Assembly: GCA_018714965.1 (NCBI GenBank)
Contig: DVML01000003.1
Location: forward strand, 1 to 14,653
DNA: 14,653 nt
Reading direction: 5' to 3'
Source of the DNA: Fimihabitans intestinipullorum
GTDB lineage: Bacteria; Bacillota_I; Bacilli_A; RF39; UBA660
The translations under genes were made by a program, and so were the position numbers. Of this stretch, positions 1 through 6,273 are shown piece after piece; positions within the stretch are counted from its first letter, which is position 1; each line of letters opens with the position of its first letter. The notes under the pieces were generated by a model. That model searched no databases, was not told where the DNA came from, and saw nothing but the letters and a program-made list of their open reading frames with translations.

Positions 1-10
1 AAAAGGAAAG

Positions 11-427
11 TTATTTTTCCTCTCCTTCTAATCTTGCCAACACATCTTTTGTCGTTTTAATTGCTGCTTCACGAATAGAATTAGCAGTTTTCTCTAACAT
101 TGGAGTTCCTTTCTCAACTGCATAATTTACAAGTTCCTCCGTTGCATCTTGAATTTGTTTTGCTTTTTTCTTTGCAATTTTTAATACTTTTTCTTTATCT
201 AAATCTTCTAATTCATCCTTAATGTTATATAATTTTACTTCAAACTCTTCTTTAACTTCATCAATATCAATTGATTTTACTTTCGCAATCATATCATCGA
301 TCAACATCTTGATATCTTCTCTTGTTTCACTACCTTTTTTAGGAGCAAATAAAATTCCTAACCCTGCCCCGACAGCAGCTCCAGCTAAAAACTTTCCTAC
401 GCCACTTTTCTTTTTTTTACTCATCAT
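11..427 (-). CDS. YtxH-like protein
   Basis: A 138-residue YtxH-family protein. Seen: a Lys-rich start, then a Gly/Ala-rich hydrophobic segment at about residues 10-28 ending in the hallmark 'GILFAPKKG', then a long charged helical region (about 35-135) likely to form a coiled coil. The family is known as small membrane-anchored proteins of Bacillota, and B. subtilis ytxH belongs to a general-stress operon with ytxG; the molecular role is not established. It is the last gene of the four-gene unit. Its start overlaps the end of the DUF948 gene by 11 bases, which suggests translational coupling. A GAGG core (434-437) lies 6 bases from this ATG and 9 bases from a second in-frame ATG at 424, so either may be used. 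Family assignment is confident; function is not. Confidence 0.85.
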   Translation of the reverse strand: MMSKKKKSGVGKFLAGAAVGAGLGILFAPKKGSETREDIKMLIDDMIAKVKSIDIDEVKEEFEVKLYNIKDELEDLDKEKVLKIAKKKAKQIQDATEELVNYAVEKGTPMLEKTANSIREAAIKTTKDVLARLEGEEK

Positions 428-707
428 TCATTCCCTCTTTCTTTTTCTTTCTATTTAATAAATTATGTATTCCACTAACGATAAACTGCGTTACTGTATC
501 ACTTACCGTATTGATTGCATCTGCCGTCTTATCGACAAGTGAGAAAACACCATCTAATTTACGTGATTTATCTGAAACATCATCAATGACATGATCTACT
601 TTATCTAGGGTATTCATCAAACGAAGTACAAGCATAATCAACGTTATTAATAGTATAGCTCCTAGCACGTAAAATATGACTGCAAAAAATTCACTGATAC
701 TAATCAT
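417..707 (-). CDS. DUF948 / YtxG-like membrane protein
   Basis: A 96-residue protein with one N-terminal membrane segment (about residues 5-28, ending 'IMLVLRLMNTLDKVD') followed by a helical region rich in Asp, Val, Ser and Thr (about 30-80) and a Lys-rich tail. This layout, one anchor followed by a heptad-like helix, is that of the DUF948 family (B. subtilis YtxG). Placement directly before a YtxH-like gene matches the ytxG-ytxH order and strengthens both calls. Its start shares one base with the preceding stop (TAATG), and its end overlaps the ytxH-like start, so the genes are probably co-translated. The family is thought to act at the cell envelope, but no biochemical activity is known. 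It is shorter than many DUF948 proteins but appears complete. Confidence 0.8.
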   Translation of the reverse strand: MISISEFFAVIFYVLGAILLITLIMLVLRLMNTLDKVDHVIDDVSDKSRKLDGVFSLVDKTADAINTVSDTVTQFIVSGIHNLLNRKKKKEGMNDE

Positions 708-1540
708 TATTCTTCATCCCTCTTTTCATACATAGAGTCAATTAAGTTGAATAAATCGCTTTCATTTAAATTTAAATCTTCCTCCGATGAAGAATCATCA
801 TTCATAGCTGCCTCTACCATGTTATTTTCTGATTTATGTTTTGGTAATGTTTCCGCATCATCTAACATATCAAAATCATCCGATATAGCAGTTGATTTTT
901 TCTCATCAGATAAAATATCTAATGGATTTTCGTCCCCTTCATCATTTTTTAAATCATCAAGTAAATCTTCTTCCAAGTCAGGAGTTTGATCATGATACGT
1001 TTCCCTGCTCATAGATACGATATCTTCTTCCGTAAATGCAGTATCAATATCATCTTCCAAAGTTCCAAACGCCTTATTACGTACGTCATCGATATCCAAC
1101 TTGTGTGGCTTATGATAACTCTCGTCCGTATACGCCGTCTTATTTGAGATCTCTTCCTTTTTATAATTCTTATCTAAAATACCGTAAACAGGTGAAATAA
1201 TTGGCGATGGTTTAAATACTTTTTTCTCTTCATAGTGAATGCCCTTAGCTTGATAAGCATCTTCTCGTTTTACGACCGGTGCATTCTTTTTTTCCTTTTT
1301 CTTTTCTACCTTTGGTTTTTCTAAAGATTCGAAATCCTTATCATCGAAGAAAACAGGAAACGAAAATTTTTCCTCTTTCTTTTCTTCCTCTACTTCAACC
1401 GTTGCTTCTCTTTTTGGAGTAGATGTCTTTTCTTCCGCTGGGGCAGGTATTTCAACTTGAATTACTTCTTTTTTTACTGGTTCTACTGGAACCTCTTCCT
1501 CTTCTGTAAATAAATTCTTAACTTTTTCCATAAATCCCAT
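707..1540 (-). CDS. Acidic, mostly disordered protein, SepF-like N-terminus
   Basis: I do not recognise this protein as a named family. From the chosen start it has 277 residues. The first residues ('MGFMEKVKNLF') look like a short amphipathic helix followed by a run of Glu, similar in style to the SepF membrane-targeting N-terminus, but no SepF core domain follows. Next come a Pro/Glu/Lys-rich linker (about 15-105), a hydrophobic island at about 112-130 ('FKPSPIISPVYGILDKNY') that looks conserved, a strongly acidic Asp/Ser/Glu region (about 155-255) and a possible short C-terminal helix ('DLFNLIDSMYEK'). A longer start at 1555 overlaps the lipoprotein stop but has no ribosome site; GAGGTGG at 1547-1553 sits 6 bases before the ATG at 1540. 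The gene lies in the lipoprotein/YtxG/YtxH unit, suggesting a membrane-associated scaffold or adaptor. That role is inference only. Confidence 0.75.
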   Translation of the reverse strand: MGFMEKVKNLFTEEEEVPVEPVKKEVIQVEIPAPAEEKTSTPKREATVEVEEEKKEEKFSFPVFFDDKDFESLEKPKVEKKKEKKNAPVVKREDAYQAKGIHYEEKKVFKPSPIISPVYGILDKNYKKEEISNKTAYTDESYHKPHKLDIDDVRNKAFGTLEDDIDTAFTEEDIVSMSRETYHDQTPDLEEDLLDDLKNDEGDENPLDILSDEKKSTAISDDFDMLDDAETLPKHKSENNMVEAAMNDDSSSEEDLNLNESDLFNLIDSMYEKRDEE

Positions 1541-1546
1541 ATATGG

Positions 1547-1553
1547 CCACCTC
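1547..1553 (-). promoter_or_regulatory. Ribosome binding site deciding the acidic-protein start
   Basis: GAGGTGG on the minus strand lies 6 bases before the ATG at 1540. It covers the end of the upstream lipoprotein gene (stop TGA at 1552-1554). This supports the start at 1540 over the ATG at 1555, which would place the site inside the coding region. Confidence 0.75.
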
Positions 1554-2214
1554 ATTCTTCTGTTAATTTTTCTCTAATGATTGTTTCCCTATCTTTTTCT
1601 TCCTCTTCTTTATTATCTTTTTTGTCTTGATATTCAAGTACATTTGTCGTTTCTTTTTTCGAAGTAAAGATATCATATTTTTCTTCTTTATTTGTAAAAT
1701 AGGTCTCATTTAACATTAATTTAATAACGTTATTATTAAACTTTACAGTGGATAAGATATAGGAAGCATTTAATACGACAACATTTAAATCTTTCTTTGG
1801 AACCAGTGCTTCTATCTTCGCATAATTATACATGAATTCTACGAAATATAAATTTCCTTGGCGATTGATTTCTAAATACCCTTGCTTTCCATTTTGATTA
1901 ATTTTTTGAAAGTAGTACGCATCCTCGTTTTCTTTAATATCATACTTTTTCTTATGATAATAGCTAATTGCATCGATATATAGATAGTAGTAATTTCCAT
2001 CAGAATATAACTTTTCGTTTAATTCGTTCGTATCGATATAATTAACACCACGTGGTACGTAATACTTATACCCTTTTCCTACGCGATTATACAACTTATT
2101 GTCTTTGGATAATACTACATTGATAGTATTCTCTAAATTTTCCGTGTCTATTCTAACAATCGTACATCCCGTAAACAAAAGGATTGTTGTCAGTAGTACT
2201 ATGATTTTTTTCAT
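1552..2214 (-). CDS. Predicted lipoprotein, function unknown
   Basis: A 220-residue predicted lipoprotein. Seen: signal sequence with a Lys-Lys start, hydrophobic core and lipobox 'LLFTGC' placing the lipidated Cys at residue 17. The mature part is rich in Tyr, Asn and Lys (for example 'GYKYYVPRGVNYIDTNELNEKLY'), with a probable mixed alpha/beta domain up to about residue 185, followed by a very charged Lys/Glu/Asp tail. I know no named family that fits with certainty. It should sit on the outer face of the membrane. It is the first gene of the unit with the acidic protein, YtxG-like and YtxH-like genes; its TGA overlaps the alternative ATG of the next frame. An extended -10 promoter lies 20 bases upstream. 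Inference: it may be the external partner of an envelope complex whose cytoplasmic side is the acidic protein. Confidence 0.8.
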   Translation of the reverse strand: MKKIIVLLTTILLFTGCTIVRIDTENLENTINVVLSKDNKLYNRVGKGYKYYVPRGVNYIDTNELNEKLYSDGNYYYLYIDAISYYHKKKYDIKENEDAYYFQKINQNGKQGYLEINRQGNLYFVEFMYNYAKIEALVPKKDLNVVVLNASYILSTVKFNNNVIKLMLNETYFTNKEEKYDIFTSKKETTNVLEYQDKKDNKEEEEKDRETIIREKLTEE

Positions 2215-2234
2215 ATCTCACCACTCTTACTATG

Positions 2235-2243
2235 ATTATATCA
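2235..2243 (-). promoter_or_regulatory. Extended -10 promoter of the lipoprotein unit
   Basis: TGATATAAT on the minus strand (TG-n-TATAAT) ends 20 bases before the lipoprotein ATG. No strong -35 is visible at 17 bases, which fits an extended -10 SigA promoter. Confidence 0.55.
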
Positions 2244-2256
2244 AATAAATTCTTTT

Positions 2257-2281
2257 TAGAGAAGGTTTTTCTCTATTTTTT
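2257..2281 (+). terminator. Hairpin with T run, plus orientation
   Basis: A 7-bp stem (TAGAGAA / TTCTCTA) with a GGTTT loop is followed by six T on the plus strand. Its orientation opposes both flanking genes, which are on the minus strand, so it could only stop antisense transcription. The stem has just two G-C pairs, and on the minus strand it is followed by A, not T. Confidence 0.3.
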
Positions 2282-2297
2282 GTACAGTTGATGTATA

Positions 2298-2930
2298 CTA
2301 TTTTTTCCTTACATCACAAAAGTAAATCGGCATTCCACGTCCGTGAAATTTGAGTTCATACTCCGTAGGAATATTATCTGTTTTTAAAGATTGATATAAA
2401 TCCAACGATATCTCCTCGATTACGTACCCGTATTGTGAAAACGATTGTAATGAGAACTCAAAAAGTCCCATGTTATCAGTTTTCATAACAATATGAGGAG
2501 TTCCTACAAAAATAGAATCATACCGTTTTAAAAACTTGGTACTCGTTAATCTTCGATCACTATGCCGAGCTTTCGGCCAAGGATCAGAAAAATTTAAATA
2601 AATCGTATCCACCTCATGATCAAATACTTCTTCAATCTCTGTTGCATCCATTCGTATCAACTTTAAGTTGGAAAGCTCTATTCCTTCTAACTTTTCGATT
2701 GCACGAACTAACACGCTATCGTATTTTTCGATTCCGATAAAATTGATATGTGGATAACGTTTTGCATTTTCGATGATAAAGTTCCCTTTTCCCATACCAA
2801 TTTCAATATAGATCGGATTCTGATTTTCAAATAATTGAGCTATCTTTCCACGATGTTGTCTCGGATCTAAAATGACATAAGAACTTTGACTAATTTTCTC
2901 TTTTGCGCCTTTTACATTTTTTAATCTCAT
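2298..2930 (-). CDS. trmB: tRNA (guanine-N7-)-methyltransferase TrmB
   Basis: A SAM-dependent enzyme that makes m7G at position 46 in the variable loop of tRNAs; cytoplasmic. The 210 residues match the usual length. Seen: SAM-binding glycine motif 'EIGMGKGNFI' (about 43-52), the acidic 'GIEKY' strand end (66-70), the TrmB signature 'DPWPKARHSDRRLT' (about 116-129) containing the expected catalytic and tRNA-contacting residues, and the C-terminal 'TEYELKFHGRGMPIY' (about 189-203), typical of Bacillota TrmB. The start is supported by GGTGATG just before the ATG. It appears monocistronic, with its own extended -10 promoter that overlaps the divergent promoter of the small plus-strand gene. No good minus-strand terminator is visible after it, so some read-through into the lipoprotein unit is possible. 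Confidence 0.96.
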   Translation of the reverse strand: MRLKNVKGAKEKISQSSYVILDPRQHRGKIAQLFENQNPIYIEIGMGKGNFIIENAKRYPHINFIGIEKYDSVLVRAIEKLEGIELSNLKLIRMDATEIEEVFDHEVDTIYLNFSDPWPKARHSDRRLTSTKFLKRYDSIFVGTPHIVMKTDNMGLFEFSLQSFSQYGYVIEEISLDLYQSLKTDNIPTEYELKFHGRGMPIYFCDVRKK

Positions 2931-2945
2931 TTCATCACCAACTAT

Positions 2946-2954
2946 ATTATATCA
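2946..2954 (-). promoter_or_regulatory. Extended -10 promoter of trmB
   Basis: TGATATAAT on the minus strand ends 15 bases before the trmB ATG, which predicts a leader of only about 8-10 bases. It overlaps the -35 position of the divergent plus-strand promoter. Confidence 0.6.
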
Positions 2955-2979
2955 CAATTTAAAAAGAAAGACATATAAT
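2951..2979 (+). promoter_or_regulatory. Promoter of the Met-rich small gene (SigA or SigK type)
   Basis: ATCACA (2951-2956) and TATAAT (2974-2979) are 17 bases apart and would suit SigA, with a weak -35. The same bases also read AC (2954-2955), 16 bases, then CATATAATG (2972-2980), close to the mother-cell SigK pattern AC-N16-CATAnnnTA with only the last base different. The sequence alone does not decide between them. Confidence 0.5.
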
Positions 2980-3009
2980 GAATTAGAGAATTAAAGGAGT
3001 GTTGATAAA

Positions 3010-3351
3010 ATGAAAAAAGATCGTAATGTTGGAGGCGCAACCCCATATACGATGTACCCTACTTATCAGGGAATGCCAGGCCCTCTACCTGGAATGCCAA
3101 TGATGCAAGGTATGCCTATGCCGATGCAGAATGGATGCGGTTGTCAAATGAATCAAGGAATGAATATGACCCAAATGCAAGACATGAACTTCCAAAGTAA
3201 CAATAATCAAATGCCAAACTCTAATATCCAAGATCAAATCAATCAATTGGAACGTCGTGTAAGTCGTTTAGAAGCAACATTGAGCGATTCGAAATCGATG
3301 GCTTATTCTAATAATACTAATTATACAGACGCAAATTATCATATGATGTAA
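3010..3351 (+). CDS. Met/Gln/Asn/Pro-rich small protein, possible spore coat protein
   Basis: A 113-residue low-complexity protein. Residues about 14-72 are dominated by Met, Gly, Pro, Gln and Asn, with repeats of the GMPxP type ('GMPGPLPGMPMMQGMPMPM') and a 'GCGC' Cys pair near residue 43. A short coiled-coil helix follows at about 73-95 ('IQDQINQLERRVSRLEATL'), then a Ser/Asn/Tyr-rich tail ending in Met-Met. About 18 of 113 residues are Met. There is no signal peptide or membrane segment. Small Bacillota spore-coat and YppG-like proteins have this composition, and sspI lies nearby, so a spore surface role is plausible but unproven. The ribosome site AAAGGAG (2993-2999) is 10 bases before the ATG. 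It is a single-gene unit ending in a strong hairpin. Confidence 0.7.
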   Translation: MKKDRNVGGATPYTMYPTYQGMPGPLPGMPMMQGMPMPMQNGCGCQMNQGMNMTQMQDMNFQSNNNQMPNSNIQDQINQLERRVSRLEATLSDSKSMAYSNNTNYTDANYHMM

Positions 3352-3382
3352 AAAAGATTCACTTTTTAAAGTGAATCTTTTT
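3351..3382. terminator. Bidirectional terminator between the convergent genes
   Basis: A perfect 15-bp inverted repeat, AAAAAGATTCACTTT and its reverse complement, with a 2-base centre (effectively AAAGATTCAC / GTGAATCTTT with flanking A and T runs). It begins in the stop codon of the plus-strand gene and ends one base before the DUF2207 stop, so it serves both directions. Confidence 0.9.
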
Positions 3383-3383
3383 G

Positions 3384-5282
3384 TTAGAAGTGACCACCAC
3401 CACCGCCACCACCGAATGATCCTCCACCAGATGAGAAGCCTCCACCGAAGCCTCCACCAGAAGAATCGGAAGACATCGCTGCAGTACGTGTTGAAATTGC
3501 CGTATTGACAGCACTATTAACAGAACGATTCATCGTCCGATTAAAAATCAACATAGAATTCATATAATGGTAATTATAGTATGGCGTCATTTCCACATAC
3601 TCTGGTCCCAGATCCTGTACTTTGATCTGCATCGTCTTCATTAGTTTATCCGCACAACCAAATGTCATAGCATAGACTAAATATTTGCCCCAAAGTGCGA
3701 TCTGTGGTAAATCTTTCGTCTCAAACTTACCAAAGTCATTTAAGAAATTGCGAAGTCCTTTCCATTTTGCGTATAATTCATTTCCTTCTTTCGTTCTACG
3801 CGTAAATGTCAAGAAATAAATCATTGCAGCAAATGCTGTAATAAAAACAATCATCGGTAACCATAAAATCTCTGCAAAATTTGCCGTTAATACTCCTATT
3901 AAAAATCCGATAAAAGCATAAACTGCAGCAAACGTAGGCCATTTTCCTTTTTTCTCAAAGAAATTCTTGGCTTTCGCCTCCGACTCACAACACGTCTTCC
4001 ATAATGTATATTCTTGATAAAAACCTTCATAATCTTTTTTGGCATCCTTTTTCATTTGAGAAAGTGTCATCGTATTTCCCGGTGTTTTATCAAACAGCCA
4101 CGATACAATTTGAAGTTCTGAAGGAGACAATTCTACAGTCCCATTCGTTTCTATATAAGTTAGGATATAGTCGTTCTTCTTCTCTGGGTTTTCTTCAAAT
4201 TTCAACACCTTTTTTTCGATCAAATTCATAATACACGCAGATAGATCATCCGGTCGAATTTTTTTATTGAATAAATATCCAACGGTTGCTGGTGTATCGT
4301 CACTTGGAAAATCTCGGAAATATTTTCCTGGAAAAGTACTTTGATATTCTCGATCGTATTTATAATAAATATAAATTATAATAAATATTAACCCTACGAG
4401 CCAAGCAATAGAAATTCCAATCGTTCCATAATATAGTACACGAGCTTTCATACGTTCTTGATTTGCTTGATCTGCTCGAGCTTCTTCTACTTCTAAAATC
4501 ATTGGTAAAGCTTCTTCCCCAGTTGTTTTAGTAGCGTATGCAGCTTGATCTTTATCAAAAGCAAAGCGAACATCCATAGGCGTTCCAGCTCTTAGATCAT
4601 CAATTTCTACTGTTATTAAATTTTTCCCATCTAAAGAAATATTTCCATTGAGTGGTCCATGCGCCCATGCGCGTAATTCATTCTTATTTTCTGGCAAATG
4701 TATCTTCATTAAAAAATGTTCGATATCATCTGCTTGTTCATCCGTAAAAAGATTCCAACCAATCTCGGCAATATCAGAATGTAAAATTGCCATATCTTTT
4801 AATCGATATTCAATCATAAATCCATTGGTTCCACCATTAGACGGATTATAGATACGATAGCGATAACCATTTCCCGTCGTTTCCACTTGATACACGCCTC
4901 TCATACCAGAGCTAGCCATTTGACTTTCCTGAAATAACTCTCCTTCTTGTCGAATCAAATCAAAAGAATAATTTGTCGGTACTTCGACATTTCGAATAGA
5001 AAGTAATTCGATGTCAGTTCCGTTATAAATATCGCTTCCCTCAAACGAATCTTTCGTACCATCAAAAGCCTTTGCATTCACGTTTCGATAATTGATAATT
5101 CGTTCGTATCCATTATAGTCTCCAGTTAGTAAAAATAATTCCTTTACGTAAATATCTCCACTACTTTCCACAGTTGCATCCACATAATAATCTTTAATAT
5201 AGACATCACTAGAGGCACTCACCTGACTTGGTAAAAGCAACACTACTAGAAATAAAATTAAAATTGTAATCTTTTGTCTCAT
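3384..5282 (-). CDS. DUF2207 membrane protein with Gly-rich tail
   Basis: A 632-residue predicted membrane protein. Seen in order: Sec signal peptide (1-23, cut after 'SQVSA'); extracytoplasmic DUF2207-type beta domain (about 27-245; 'YVDATVESSGDIYVKE' at its start is typical); membrane segment at about 284-307; cytoplasmic part with 'DDTPATVGYLFNKKIRPDDLS' (329-348) and a winged-helix-like stretch; two close membrane segments at about 450-468 and 472-493; a further cytoplasmic domain; and a Gly/Ser/Phe tail (608-632) like that of TPM/DUF2207 relatives. Biochemical function is unknown. It follows lemA, a common pairing in Bacillota, with 41 bases between them. GGGGAG precedes the ATG. A hairpin in the gap may reduce its expression relative to lemA. 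The call rests on domain pattern and neighbour. Confidence 0.88.
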   Translation of the reverse strand: MRQKITILILFLVVLLLPSQVSASSDVYIKDYYVDATVESSGDIYVKELFLLTGDYNGYERIINYRNVNAKAFDGTKDSFEGSDIYNGTDIELLSIRNVEVPTNYSFDLIRQEGELFQESQMASSGMRGVYQVETTGNGYRYRIYNPSNGGTNGFMIEYRLKDMAILHSDIAEIGWNLFTDEQADDIEHFLMKIHLPENKNELRAWAHGPLNGNISLDGKNLITVEIDDLRAGTPMDVRFAFDKDQAAYATKTTGEEALPMILEVEEARADQANQERMKARVLYYGTIGISIAWLVGLIFIIIYIYYKYDREYQSTFPGKYFRDFPSDDTPATVGYLFNKKIRPDDLSACIMNLIEKKVLKFEENPEKKNDYILTYIETNGTVELSPSELQIVSWLFDKTPGNTMTLSQMKKDAKKDYEGFYQEYTLWKTCCESEAKAKNFFEKKGKWPTFAAVYAFIGFLIGVLTANFAEILWLPMIVFITAFAAMIYFLTFTRRTKEGNELYAKWKGLRNFLNDFGKFETKDLPQIALWGKYLVYAMTFGCADKLMKTMQIKVQDLGPEYVEMTPYYNYHYMNSMLIFNRTMNRSVNSAVNTAISTRTAAMSSDSSGGGFGGGFSSGGGSFGGGGGGGHF

Positions 5283-5297
5283 TGTACACTCCCCTTT

Positions 5298-5324
5298 AAA
5301 ATAAAAGACTTACATACGTAAGCC
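5298..5324 (-). terminator. Attenuator-like hairpin between lemA and the DUF2207 gene
   Basis: On the minus strand GGCTTAC-GTAT-GTAAGTC (5307-5324, 7 pairs including one G-U) is followed by TTTTATTTT (5298-5306). It begins at the lemA stop codon. The short stem suggests a partial terminator that lowers read-through into the DUF2207 gene. Confidence 0.5.
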
Positions 5325-5887
5325 TAAAATTGAACCTTAGGAACTTCTTTATCAGCTTCGGTTGCTTCAAAAAATGCCTCTGGTTTAAATCCAAACATAG
5401 ATGCCACAATATTAGATGGAAACATCTCTAGTTTGTTTTTGTATCCTAGCACTGCATCATTGTAGAATTGTCTTGCATAAGCAATTTTATCTTCTGTTTC
5501 TTTTAAATTGTTTTGTAAATCGATAAAATTCGTGTTTGCTTTTAGATCTGGATAAGCTTCACTAATTGCAAATAAACGTCCTAATGCTTGAGTCAATTCG
5601 CCATTTGCCTTCATCTCATCCTCTGGTGTCGTAGCACTAACCGCTTTGTTACGCGCACTTATAACGGCATCCAAAGTTTCTTTTTCATGTGATGCATATC
5701 CTTTAACTGTCTCTACTAAGTTAGGAATTAAATCCGCTCTTCTTTTCAATAAAACGTCAATTTGTGACCACTGATCTTGTACCATGTTTCGTAAATTAAC
5801 AAGTTTATTGTAAGTAGAAACAAAAAATGCAATCAATAATACGACAATAATCGCAATTACAATCAATACAATCCACATCGCATTCAT
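5324..5887 (-). CDS. lemA: LemA family protein
   Basis: A 187-residue protein of normal LemA length. Seen: one N-terminal membrane segment (about 4-26), then the helical LemA domain with 'QWSQIDVLLKRRADLIPNLV' (about 39-58), 'ETVKGYASHEKETLDAVISAR' region (about 59-79), 'YPDLKANTNFIDLQNNL' and 'ETEDKIAYARQFYND', ending with 'FPSNIVASMFGFKPEAFFE'. These blocks are conserved across LemA proteins, which are membrane-anchored with the helical domain outside the cytoplasm; their biochemical role is not settled. It is the first gene of a two-gene unit with the DUF2207 protein, a common pairing suggesting a shared envelope task. GGAGGG lies 6-7 bases before the ATG, and an extended -10-like site lies 23 bases upstream. 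Confidence 0.95.
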   Translation of the reverse strand: MNAMWIVLIVIAIIVVLLIAFFVSTYNKLVNLRNMVQDQWSQIDVLLKRRADLIPNLVETVKGYASHEKETLDAVISARNKAVSATTPEDEMKANGELTQALGRLFAISEAYPDLKANTNFIDLQNNLKETEDKIAYARQFYNDAVLGYKNKLEMFPSNIVASMFGFKPEAFFEATEADKEVPKVQF

Positions 5888-5910
5888 ATTATCCCTCCAA
5901 TTCTAACTTC

Positions 5911-5919
5911 ATTTTATCA
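5911..5919 (-). promoter_or_regulatory. Possible promoter of lemA
   Basis: TGATAAAAT on the minus strand (TG-n plus a 5/6 match to TATAAT) ends 23 bases before the lemA ATG. No convincing -35 is seen. Confidence 0.4.
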
Positions 5920-5967
5920 TATCATATGAAAAAAAGATACGACTTTTGATATATTTATTTTAAAAAA

Positions 5968-5997
5968 TGAATGCTTCTTTCACTCATGTATATTTTA
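5968..5997 (+). promoter_or_regulatory. SigG-type (forespore) promoter of sspI
   Basis: TGAATG (5968-5973) contains GAATG, matching the SigG -35 pattern GHATR. After 17 bases comes TATTTTA (5991-5997), a 6/7 match to the -10 pattern CATWHTA. Transcription would begin near 6004, giving a leader of about 33 bases. SspI genes are known SigG targets in Bacillus, so pattern and gene agree. Confidence 0.6.
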
Positions 5998-6036
5998 AAG
6001 AAAAAAAAACACAATAACTATGAAAGGATGTGGACG

Positions 6037-6240
6037 ATGAAAATAGATATCAGAAAAAATATCATCGAAAACTTCAAAGATAAAGACACAGAAGAAATGA
6101 AAACTTCGATCGAACATTCTATTTCTGAACAAAAAGAAATTACTCTTCCAGGACTTGGCGTTTTCTTTGAAATTTTATGGGAACAAAGTGATGATAAAGC
6201 GAGAAAAGAAATCTTAAACACTATCAAAAAAGGATTATAA
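6037..6240 (+). CDS. sspI: Small acid-soluble spore protein SspI
   Basis: A 67-residue SspI-type minor small acid-soluble spore protein, close to the roughly 70 residues usual in Bacillus. Seen: N-terminal 'MKIDIRKNIIENF', an acidic helical middle, the diagnostic 'LPGLGVFFEILWEQSD' block (about 37-52) and 'ILNTIKKGL' at the end. SspI proteins accumulate in the developing forespore; their exact role in the core is unknown and differs from the DNA-protecting alpha/beta type. The frame is open further upstream to an ATG at 5971, but that ATG lies in the -35 of the predicted SigG promoter. The ATG at 6037 has AAAGGA (6023-6028) 8 bases upstream. It is a single-gene unit with its own terminator. 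It is strong evidence that the organism makes spores or descends recently from spore formers. Confidence 0.92.
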   Translation: MKIDIRKNIIENFKDKDTEEMKTSIEHSISEQKEITLPGLGVFFEILWEQSDDKARKEILNTIKKGL

Positions 6241-6242
6241 AA

Positions 6243-6268
6243 AAAGAGACTTCATTCGAAGTCTCTTT
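6243..6268. terminator. Bidirectional terminator after sspI
   Basis: An 11-bp perfect stem AAAGAGACTTC / GAAGTCTCTTT with an ATTC loop lies between two convergent genes. The minus-strand reading has the better T run (six T); the plus-strand reading ends TTT, CA, then TTTTT. Confidence 0.88.
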
Positions 6269-6273
6269 CATTT

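Noticed and set aside
1..20. Possible terminator after the YtxH gene (GGAAA...TTTCC, then TTTT on the minus strand)
   Set aside because: Only a 5-bp stem overlapping the stop codon, cut by the window edge; not enough to call.
222..989. Plus-strand open frames of 78 and 80 codons opposite the YtxH and acidic-protein genes
   Set aside because: They are mirror images of minus-strand genes with good family matches and operon spacing; composition is Ser/Phe-rich and neither has a ribosome site.
2282..2298. Terminator for trmB on the minus strand
   Set aside because: The weak GTATA/TGTAC pairing is followed by A, not T, so it does not fit an intrinsic terminator.
5971..6036. Longer start for sspI at 5971
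   Set aside because: This ATG lies in the predicted -35 element, has no ribosome site, and would add 22 residues absent from SspI proteins.
6018..6227. Minus-strand open frame opposite sspI
   Set aside because: Antisense shadow of a gene with a diagnostic family motif; no start signals.
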